Assembly (NCBI GenBank): GCA_002310075.1 | Contig: DBXU01000056.1 | Span: 1 to 9,352, forward strand | Length of the DNA stretch: 9,352 nt | Direction of reading: 5' to 3' | Source of the DNA: Bacteroidales bacterium UBA1204 | GTDB lineage: Bacteria; Bacteroidota; Bacteroidia; Bacteroidales; F082 | In this document: in pieces, positions 1 to 5,696 of the stretch | Layout of the letters: each line of letters opens with the position of its first letter | How positions within the stretch are numbered: the stretch's first letter is position 1 | The notes under the pieces: model-generated | What the model was told of the DNA's origin: nothing | Seen by the model: the letters and a program-made list of their open reading frames with translations, nothing else | Database searches by the model: none | Program-made: the position numbers and the translations under genes

Positions 1-137
1 CCATCACCGAAATCGCCCGCCAGCATCCCTACTACTTCGTCCTCCGCGACAGCAGCCTCGCCACGGACAATGTGGCGGACAACTTCGAGCAGATTTGGGA
101 GGAGTATTCGAAAGAAACGATAAGGAGAATCTTGTAA
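1..137 (+). CDS. mod: Type III site-specific DNA methyltransferase (Mod), C-terminal end only
   Basis: This is the 3' end of a gene that begins before the window; the reading frame starts at base 3 and stops at TAA 135-137. It encodes about 44 residues, including HPYYFVLRDSSLATDNVADN and the ending ETIRRIL. From memory of the family, a VLRDSS...D.VADNFEQIF..Y run near the C terminus is typical of type III Mod subunits, which use S-adenosylmethionine to methylate adenine in an asymmetric site and direct Res. The catalytic DPPY motif and target-recognition domain lie outside the window, so specificity cannot be judged. The downstream res gene strongly supports the assignment. Local GC is high (38 of 60 in bases 1-60), unlike the gene that follows. 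The stop codon overlaps the next start by one base. Confidence 0.85.
   Translation, partial: ITEIARQHPYYFVLRDSSLATDNVADNFEQIWEEYSKETIRRIL
122..127 (+). promoter_or_regulatory. Shine-Dalgarno-like site (AAGGAG) for the HEPN-like gene
   Basis: AAGGAG lies within the last codons of mod, nine bases before ATG 137. This is acceptable spacing for a ribosome binding site. Together with the TAATG stop/start overlap it favours the start at 137 over the upstream TTG at 95 and suggests translational coupling to mod. Shine-Dalgarno sites are often weak or absent in Bacteroidota, so it is supporting rather than decisive evidence. Confidence 0.5.
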
Positions 138-1012
138 TGGAGAAGAAGCTATCATTCATATCAGATGCTTTGGATGTCGAAATAAAGAATTATTCGGACT
201 GTAAGTTTGAATACAATAGATGGATAGTGTCTGATAAGTACGTATTGAATGAAAAACAGCCTCATTTGTCCAAATACTCGATAGTTGTCACTTCTCCCAA
301 TATTGGAACAGAAGAAGAACTGAATGATTATAGAATTAAAGGGGAAAAGGTGGTAAACAGAATAACACATTTTATCCCATTTTGTGGATTACCTACTCTT
401 AATAGTCCTAAATCTATGAGTTCATGTAGAGACGTCTCGTATATTGATTATCAAAAGGCGCCTAAAGGTTGGGAAATGAATTATAACGAGATGAAAGAAA
501 TATTTAGGGCTCCGCAAAAAACAAAACACACAATTACTGTTTCTGTTGAAGGGTTTAGGCCGTATTCTATTATTGACGGTTCTCCTTTAGAAGAGTTGAA
601 TATAATACTGGACAACTATGATTCGACTGGCGAAGAGATAAAATTCCTTATTTTTTTGAATAACGCCATTTTAACTTCAACGGATTCCAATGTGTATATG
701 TTAATTGGAAAAGCTTTGGAAATAATTAATGCAGTATATCCTCTAAAAGGTAAAAAAGATAATAGGATAGATGAATATTTCCCTGAACTTGAAGAGATAT
801 ATAAGGGACATACGATTAAAGAATTAATAGGACTATGCAATAATCGTAAAGAAACTAGGCATTATATAAAAAAGGATAAAACGCAATTGATTTCTCATGA
901 ATCTTTAAGTAATGAGGAAGGATTGTTGTTATTCAAGTTTTCTACAAATCTGATATTGAATGTGGTTAGAGATGAATTTGATCTTCCACATATGGCAATC
1001 AAGCATGAATAA
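137..1012 (+). CDS. HEPN-like protein of unknown function, in the type III R-M operon
   Basis: This is a 291-residue soluble protein without signal peptide or membrane segment. I do not recognise the N-terminal half (about 1-150, mixed alpha/beta). The C-terminal half looks helical: a helix rich in L and I at about 167-180, another at about 186-201, then R237-K-E-T-R-H242, then a helix at about 259-280. R237-x4-H242 fits the R-x4-6-H signature of HEPN domains, where the Arg and His form an RNase active site in many members. The order helices, R-x4-H, polar loop, final helix also fits. The usual Asn after the Arg is Lys here, and N235-N236 precede it. I see no nucleotidyltransferase (MNT) antitoxin motif in this protein or its neighbours, so a classical HEPN/MNT pair is unlikely. 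The start at 137 is chosen for the mod overlap and the AAGGAG site. The gene is about 30% GC by sampled lines, far below mod and res, which suggests separate acquisition. A non-catalytic binding role is equally possible. Confidence 0.55.
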   Translation: MEKKLSFISDALDVEIKNYSDCKFEYNRWIVSDKYVLNEKQPHLSKYSIVVTSPNIGTEEELNDYRIKGEKVVNRITHFIPFCGLPTLNSPKSMSSCRDVSYIDYQKAPKGWEMNYNEMKEIFRAPQKTKHTITVSVEGFRPYSIIDGSPLEELNIILDNYDSTGEEIKFLIFLNNAILTSTDSNVYMLIGKALEIINAVYPLKGKKDNRIDEYFPELEEIYKGHTIKELIGLCNNRKETRHYIKKDKTQLISHESLSNEEGLLLFKFSTNLILNVVRDEFDLPHMAIKHE

Positions 1013-1032
1013 CGATTTAAAGAATTAGGAGT

Positions 1033-2073
1033 ATGAAGTTTAAGACTATAGAAGACTTGCAATCATTGATTGACAACGAAATTGAAGAGTCCACAGAGTT
1101 GGAATACAAAAGCACTTTTGCCATGGAGAATCCTAAATGGAAAGAAGAATTGGCAAAGGATGTTAGTGCTATGGCCAACGCAAATAGTGGAACTATAATT
1201 TATGGGATTAGGGAGAAGGAAGGTAATAATGGTCATGCCGTCCCTAATGAATTGTTGCCAATTCTTTATAAGGATATGTCAAAAGACAAACTCTCTCTTT
1301 TAATATCATCAATTATTCAGCCGAAGATTGAGGATGTTGAGATTACAGTTATTCCATACGATGATAAAAGTGGTTTTTTTGTTGTTGATGTTCCACAAAG
1401 TGATACTGCGCACCAGAATAAATTGAATCATTTGTATTACAAGCGTAATAATGCTGTTGTTTTGGCGATGGAAGACTATGAGATTCGGGATGTGATGAAC
1501 AGAACAAAGCACCCTGTTATTGAGATTGAATTTGAATTGCATAAAACGATAACGAATATTATCGAAAAACCGTTGAGAATAGCTGTCTTATATGACCAAC
1601 GGGAAGACAAGCTTTCGACGGAAATAAAATATGAACTTAAATACCGATTGGTGAACAAAGGAAAGGTGTACGCAAAGTATATCAATTTTTTTATTCATGT
1701 TCCATTACTCTTAAACCCAAACAAAGAAAAGGAACCAGAAAATGTTGATAGAATAAAAAAGTGTTTTGTTATCTCAGGTGACAATACAGTAAGAGATATT
1801 ACTGCAATCAAGGGTATAAGCAAAGAATATGGTCCAGCCAGATATGACCCAATATTGCCTGGCACAATGGGCTGGTGGAAGAGTTTTGAATTGAATTTTG
1901 ATGACGTGCAAGAGGCCAATACGATACCTCCTATTTGGTATTCGGTATTAGCAGACAATGCCCCTGAACGAAAAGTAATTGTTGAATGGGATGATATTAA
2001 TGTCATCGAAAAAACAGAAACCATAACAAGAGATCTTAATAATATTGGGTTTAATCCGATGCTTTTTCAATAG
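1033..2073 (+). CDS. AlbA_2 (Schlafen-type) putative nucleic-acid-binding domain protein
   Basis: This 346-residue protein opens with a recognisable AlbA_2 domain at about 12-155. It has the ESTELEYKS motif (19-27), the helix KDVSAMANANSGTIIYGI (42-59), and later the strand-turn LYYKRNNAVVLAMEDYEI (134-151). AlbA_2 proteins bind DNA or RNA and are related to the Schlafen core, in which some animal members cut tRNA. The acidic residues E19 and E24 have the same five-residue spacing as the first two catalytic acids of nuclease-active Schlafens, and E61 follows the GI strand near where the third acid (Asp) is expected. I place these by eye, so nuclease activity is only a suggestion. Residues about 160-346 are strand-rich with no family I recognise, perhaps a beta-sandwich; there is no HTH or winged-helix signature I can name. 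It starts 20 bases after the HEPN-like gene; AGGAG 1027-1031 is only one base from the ATG, too close for a standard site. It is AT-rich like its upstream neighbour and ends five bases before res. Confidence 0.8.
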   Translation: MKFKTIEDLQSLIDNEIEESTELEYKSTFAMENPKWKEELAKDVSAMANANSGTIIYGIREKEGNNGHAVPNELLPILYKDMSKDKLSLLISSIIQPKIEDVEITVIPYDDKSGFFVVDVPQSDTAHQNKLNHLYYKRNNAVVLAMEDYEIRDVMNRTKHPVIEIEFELHKTITNIIEKPLRIAVLYDQREDKLSTEIKYELKYRLVNKGKVYAKYINFFIHVPLLLNPNKEKEPENVDRIKKCFVISGDNTVRDITAIKGISKEYGPARYDPILPGTMGWWKSFELNFDDVQEANTIPPIWYSVLADNAPERKVIVEWDDINVIEKTETITRDLNNIGFNPMLFQ

Positions 2074-2078
2074 AAAAA

Positions 2079-5000
2079 ATGAAATTCAAATTCAAAATAC
2101 AGCAATACCAGACCGATGTGGTGGAAAGCACGGTGAATGTCTTCGCGGGGCAGCCTTCGAAGACCAACATGCAGTATCGTAGAGATTTGGGTAAACAAAA
2201 ACCGCAGTTGAAGGCTGAGTTTGAAGAGGAGTATGTGGGCTACCGCAATGCCGATGTGGAGCTTAATACCAGCCAGCTTTTGGAGAATATCCACCAACAG
2301 CAAGTGCAGAACGACATTCCTCTGAGTCCATCGTTGGCAGCCACCAATGGCCTCGGTGCCTGCTCGTTGGATGTGGAGATGGAGACGGGCACAGGCAAGA
2401 CCTACGTCTATATCAAGACCATGTTTGAGCTGAACAAACGCTATGGTTGGTCGAAGTTTATCGTGGTGGTGCCCAGCATCGCCATCCGTGAAGGCGTGTA
2501 CAAAAGCTTCACCATGCTGGACGAGCATTTCATGGAACTCTACGGCAAGAAAGCCCGCTATTTCATCTACAACAGCAACAACCTCACGCAGATAGACTCG
2601 TTCAGCAGCGATGCCAGCATCAATGTGATGATTATCAACGTGCAGGCGTTCAACACTTCGTTCAAGGAAGGCGCAGCCAACAAGGAGGCGCGTATCATCT
2701 ACTCTAAGCGCGACGACTTCCAAAGCCGCCGTCCCATCGACGTGATTGCCGCCAACCGTCCCATCATCATTATGGATGAGCCGCAGAAGATGGAAGGCGA
2801 AGCCACGCAAAGAGCCTTGCGCAACTTCAAACCGCTGTTTGTGCTCAACTATTCCGCCACCCACAAGACCTCTCACAACTGCATTTATGCCCTTGATGCC
2901 TACGATGCCTACAAGCAACGCTTGGTGAAGAAAATACAAGTAAAGGGCATCACGGTGCAGAACCTGTTGGGAACGCAGAGCTACATCTATTTCGACAGCA
3001 TCATCCTTTCGAAGAACCATGCGCCTGTGGTCAGGCTTGAAATCGAAGTGAAGGGTGCCGCTGCCACTCGCCGACAACTCTGCAAGTTCGAGCAAGGCGA
3101 TTCGCTATTTGCCGTTTCTCAACTTCCAGCCTACAAAGACTTTGTGATTACCGAAATCAACCCGCTGACCAACACGGTCTATTTCCAAAACGGCAAACAA
3201 CTGCGTCAGGGCGAGGTGATGGGCGATGTCAGCGAAAAAGCCATCCAGCTGATACAGATTCGGGAAACCATCAAGTCGCATTTCGAGAAAGAGAGAGCCT
3301 TGTTCCAGCAGGGCATCAAGACCCTTTCGCTGTTCTTCATCGACGAGGTGGCTAACTACAAGAGCTATGACGCGGACGGGAACGAGGTGCAAGGCCCGTT
3401 ATGGAAAATGTTTGAAGACGAATACAACCGCTATCTGAACGAGAATTTGACCCTGTTTGAGGACGATTATCAGAAATACTTGCGTCGTTTTAACGCTGCA
3501 CAAGTACACAACGGCTATTTCTCCATCGACAAGAAAGGCCATTCAATTGATAGTGAGGTAAAACGCGGCAAGGACACTTCCGACGACATCTCCGCATACG
3601 ACCTGATTCTGAAAAACAAGGAACGCCTATTGAGTTTCGATGAGCCAACACGATTCATCTTCTCCCATTCTGCCTTGCGTGAAGGTTGGGACAATCCCAA
3701 TGTATTCCAAATCTGTACGTTGCGTCACGCCAATTCCAGCACCGCCAAACGTCAAGAAGTGGGTCGTGGTTTACGCATCTGTGTGGATAACGACGGCAAC
3801 CGCATGGACAAGGAACGTTTGGGTGATGCCGTACACGACACCAACAAACTGACCGTCATCGCCAACGAGAACTACAGTTCTTTTGTTGATGCTTTGCAGA
3901 AGGAAACCAAAGACACTTTGCGCGAACGTCCGACACAGGCCACGGTCGATTACTTCAAAGGCGTTACCGTCAAAGTGGGTGAAGAGAAACACACCATTTC
4001 GGAGCAAGAGGCCGCCAGCATTGTCAGTTATTTGTTCGACAACGACTATATCGACGAAAAGGGCAACATCCTGCAAGACTATCATACCGATATGGAGAAG
4101 GGTGCTTTGGCTCCGATGAGCAAGAAGCTGCAGCCCATTGAAGAGCAGGTGCACAAACTGATTCAGAGTATCTTTGACCCAGCCGCTTTGGACGATATGG
4201 TGGAAGATGCCAACAGCAAGGCAGAAGTGGTGAACGAGCGTTTGAACAACAATGCAGATAAGAAGGAATTCAAAGCCTTGTGGAACGAAATCAACCACCG
4301 CTATGTCTATACGGTGCATTACGACAGTGAGGAACTGATTCAGAAAGTCATCGCCGCCATCAACAGCGAGTTGAATGTCACGCAGTTGAAGTATGTAGTG
4401 ACCACAGGTACGCAAGGCGATGACGAGTTGGATTTCACTGGTGAGCAAAGCACTCGGACAAAGGAGATGCGTGATGTTTCAACCAGCAATGTGCCATACG
4501 ACTTGGTAGGCGACATTGCCAAAGCAGCCACATTGACCCGCCGCACTGTCACGCGAATTCTGAAAGGCATTCAGAGGTCGAATCTGTACATGTTCAAGAA
4601 CAACCCCGAAGAGTTTATCCGCAAGGTAAGCCATATAATTCGCGAGCAGAAAGCCACGATGATTGTGGAGCACATCAGCTACAATCGCACGGAAAACCAA
4701 TACGATTCCGACATCTTCACAAAGGAAAAGAGTCGCCAAACGGTGGATAAAGCCTACGAAGCCAAGAAACACATTTTGGATTATGTGTTTCCCGACAGCC
4801 AAGGCGAGCGAGACTTCGCCGAAGACTTGGACAAAGCGGAAGAAGTGTGCGTCTATGCCAAACTGCCGAGGTCGTTCCAAATTCCCACACCAGTGGGCAA
4901 TTACGCTCCCGATTGGGCTATCGCTTTCAACGACAACATGGGCATCAAGCATGTGTTCTTCATAGCCGAAACCAAAGGCTCGATGGATTCCATGCAGCTG

Positions 5001-5129
5001 AAAGGCGTGGAAAAGGCAAAGATTGATTGCGCGAAGAAGCTATTTAACAATGTCTCAACCAGTCAGGTGAGATATGGATGCGTGGATTCGTATGGTAGTT
5101 TACTGGAAGTGATGAAGGGGATGAATTAA
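2079..5129 (+). CDS. res: Type III restriction endonuclease subunit Res (DEAD/DEAH-type helicase plus PD-ExK nuclease)
   Basis: Res joins Mod to form the restriction complex, which uses ATP hydrolysis to communicate between two unmethylated sites and then cuts about 25-27 bp from one of them. The helicase signatures are in order: Walker A METGTGKT (101-108, K107), motif Ia VVVPSIAIREG (129-139), motif II DEPQ (233-236), motif III SAT (259-261), motif V REGWDNPNVFQ (534-544), and motif VI QEVGRGLR (559-566). The C-terminal nuclease has GERDFAEDL (909-917), then PDW (P944, D945) and AETKG with E964 and K966, which is the PD-(D/E)xK pattern. All key residues are present and the 1016-residue length is close to that of EcoP15I Res (about 970), so the enzyme looks intact. 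The start MKFKFKIQQYQ is typical of these proteins; the A-rich leader (TAGAAAAAATG) has no Shine-Dalgarno site. GC rises at once to about half or more (37 of 60 in 2701-2760), in contrast to the two preceding genes. Confidence 0.95.
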   Translation: MKFKFKIQQYQTDVVESTVNVFAGQPSKTNMQYRRDLGKQKPQLKAEFEEEYVGYRNADVELNTSQLLENIHQQQVQNDIPLSPSLAATNGLGACSLDVEMETGTGKTYVYIKTMFELNKRYGWSKFIVVVPSIAIREGVYKSFTMLDEHFMELYGKKARYFIYNSNNLTQIDSFSSDASINVMIINVQAFNTSFKEGAANKEARIIYSKRDDFQSRRPIDVIAANRPIIIMDEPQKMEGEATQRALRNFKPLFVLNYSATHKTSHNCIYALDAYDAYKQRLVKKIQVKGITVQNLLGTQSYIYFDSIILSKNHAPVVRLEIEVKGAAATRRQLCKFEQGDSLFAVSQLPAYKDFVITEINPLTNTVYFQNGKQLRQGEVMGDVSEKAIQLIQIRETIKSHFEKERALFQQGIKTLSLFFIDEVANYKSYDADGNEVQGPLWKMFEDEYNRYLNENLTLFEDDYQKYLRRFNAAQVHNGYFSIDKKGHSIDSEVKRGKDTSDDISAYDLILKNKERLLSFDEPTRFIFSHSALREGWDNPNVFQICTLRHANSSTAKRQEVGRGLRICVDNDGNRMDKERLGDAVHDTNKLTVIANENYSSFVDALQKETKDTLRERPTQATVDYFKGVTVKVGEEKHTISEQEAASIVSYLFDNDYIDEKGNILQDYHTDMEKGALAPMSKKLQPIEEQVHKLIQSIFDPAALDDMVEDANSKAEVVNERLNNNADKKEFKALWNEINHRYVYTVHYDSEELIQKVIAAINSELNVTQLKYVVTTGTQGDDELDFTGEQSTRTKEMRDVSTSNVPYDLVGDIAKAATLTRRTVTRILKGIQRSNLYMFKNNPEEFIRKVSHIIREQKATMIVEHISYNRTENQYDSDIFTKEKSRQTVDKAYEAKKHILDYVFPDSQGERDFAEDLDKAEEVCVYAKLPRSFQIPTPVGNYAPDWAIAFNDNMGIKHVFFIAETKGSMDSMQLKGVEKAKIDCAKKLFNNVSTSQVRYGCVDSYGSLLEVMKGMN

Positions 5130-5172
5130 AACAATACCACTAGTAACTCCCATACTCATCATTTTCGGCTGC

Positions 5173-5198
5173 GCTATCGTCATAACTGTGGTGATAGC
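5173..5198 (+). repeat. Hairpin just downstream of res, possible weak terminator
   Basis: GCTATC (5173-5178) pairs with GATAGC (5193-5198), and the inner bases GTCA/TGGT extend the stem to ten pairs including two G-T wobbles around a six-base loop. The nearest T-rich stretch (TTTTGTTT) begins ten bases after the stem, so it does not fit a standard intrinsic terminator. It could still slow or end transcription from the restriction operon. Confidence 0.35.
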
Positions 5199-5331
5199 AA
5201 TCAACAGTTTTGTTTCTTAGGGGAAATACAAGCAAAAGATAGCTGGTGTTGCAATCATAACAAATCAGCCCGCAAGATAATTTGCCTGGTATTTCTATAA
5301 TAATCAAAACATGTAAAAGGATGAACATATT

Positions 5332-5346
5332 TTGCAAGCCTTGCAA
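5332..5346. repeat. Perfect 15-base palindrome TTGCAAG-C-TTGCAA type
   Basis: TTGCAAG and CTTGCAA are perfect seven-base arms separated by a single C. The site sits just before the GC-rich repeat block. It has the size and symmetry of a dimeric protein binding site, but no promoter is evident beside it. It could also be the edge of the repeat element that follows. Function unknown. Confidence 0.5.
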
Positions 5347-5370
5347 TCTATACATTCCCTTTTTTCTGGA

Positions 5371-5459
5371 TCGCTTCGTGCCTCGCAATGACGCGAAGCG
5401 ACGTGGGTGCTACGCCCAGAGTGAGTCGCTCACTTTGTTCGCGATGACGCGGAGCGACG
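5371..5459. repeat. Dispersed intergenic repeat element (REP/MITE-like) with two related units
   Basis: Bases 5383-5403 and 5439-5459 match at 19 of 21 positions and are 56 bases apart; both contain ATGACGCG and end AGCGACG. The first unit also forms a hairpin, TCGCTTCG (5371-5378) with CGAAGCGA (5394-5401). The spacer between units forms TGGGTG/CGCCCA (5404-5418) and GTGAG/CTCAC (5421-5433, extendable to about 5417-5437). From general experience, strings of this type (CTCGCAATGACG, GCGAAGCGACG) recur between genes in many bacterial genomes. Mobility and copy number cannot be judged from one window. Confidence 0.6.
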
Positions 5460-5486
5460 ACGGGAGTGGGTCCTCAAAGCGTAGTA

Positions 5487-5509
5487 GATTGCGGATCAAG
5501 TCCGCGATC
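5487..5509. repeat. Hairpin GCGGA-tcaag-TCCGC, part of the repeat block
   Basis: The arms GATTGCGGA and TCCGCGATC form nine pairs, one of them a G-T wobble, around a five-base loop. It lies 27 bases after the second direct-repeat unit. It resembles the short palindromes that occur in dispersed intergenic repeats, and is probably part of the same composite element. No T tract follows, so it is not a terminator. Confidence 0.45.
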
Positions 5510-5602
5510 AGGGTTTGGGGGTGGGAGTGTGTCGTTTAGGGTGAAAGTGAAAACGACGGGCACCGTGTGCGGTGGGCCATTCATTTTGGCCTTGATCCTT
5601 CG

Positions 5603-5630
5603 GTTCCTTTCCCATCAAGGGGAAAGGAAC
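5603..5630. repeat. Perfect 11-bp stem hairpin GTTCCTTTCCC/GGGAAAGGAAC
   Basis: Eleven uninterrupted pairs surround the six-base loop ATCAAG. Neither strand has a T tract beside the stem, so it is not a simple terminator. Bases 5590-5596 (CCTTGAT) are complementary to 5614-5620 (ATCAAGG), so the loop could instead pair upstream and break part of the stem. The element may belong to the repeat block or act at the 3' end of either convergent transcript. Confidence 0.5.
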
Positions 5631-5640
5631 GGTAAAAAGA

Positions 5641-5681
5641 CGAAAAAAGCGCCCCGGGAAATCCCAAGGCGCTTTCGTTTT
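5641..5681 (-). terminator. Rho-independent terminator of the C25 peptidase gene, possibly bidirectional
   Basis: AAAGCGCC (5646-5653) pairs perfectly with GGCGCTTT (5668-5675), with a nested GGG-AAAT-CCC stem inside. Read on the minus strand, the stem is followed by TTTTTT and then another T-rich stretch, as expected of an intrinsic terminator. It begins about 22 bases after the peptidase stop codon. On the plus strand the stem is followed by TTTCGTTTTA, so it may also stop transcripts arriving from the restriction operon. Confidence 0.85.
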
Positions 5682-5696
5682 ATTCAAAAGGTGTCC

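Larger units (their letters stand above)
5130..5696. other. Non-coding region between convergent genes, rich in hairpins and repeats
   Basis: I see no convincing gene in these 567 bases. The first part (to about 5360) is AT-rich, and the second part (about 5365-5640) is GC-rich and repeat-like. Inverted repeats are crowded together: 5173-5198, 5332-5346, 5371-5401, 5404-5418, 5417-5437, 5487-5509, 5531-5557 (arms GTCGTTT/AAACGAC) and 5603-5630. The peptidase terminator closes the region. A plus-strand frame covering 5282-5539 translates into FVPRND and FAMTRSDD stretches, which are the familiar translation of dispersed intergenic repeats rather than a protein. No transposase, tRNA or known riboswitch was recognised. 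Confidence 0.6.

Noticed and set aside
95..136. Upstream TTG start that would lengthen the HEPN-like protein by 14 residues
   Set aside because: These codons lie wholly inside mod in another frame. ATG 137 overlaps the mod stop and has AAGGAG at a suitable distance.
202..209. TAAGTTTG, and TATCTTTG at 4169-4176, as internal promoters
   Set aside because: Both match TAnnTTTG but lie within coding sequence far from any gene start. Eight-base matches with two free positions are expected by chance at this rate.
137..2073. Classical HEPN/MNT toxin-antitoxin pair
   Set aside because: The partner gene is an AlbA_2 protein, and no nucleotidyltransferase motif (GS followed by a D-x-D) is visible in either protein.
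2067..3095. Long minus-strand open frame opposite res (342 codons), and another at 3771-4448
   Set aside because: Res on the plus strand has all family motifs. The antisense translations show no recognisable domain and arise from the codon pattern of res.
1..5129. Membership in BREX, DISARM or a type I system
   Set aside because: No PglZ, BrxC, DrmA/B, HsdS or similar gene is seen. The Res motifs and adjacent Mod tail fit a type III system.
5383..5459. Possible CRISPR array
   Set aside because: There are only two imperfect copies of a 21-base unit, the spacer itself is palindromic, and no cas genes are nearby.
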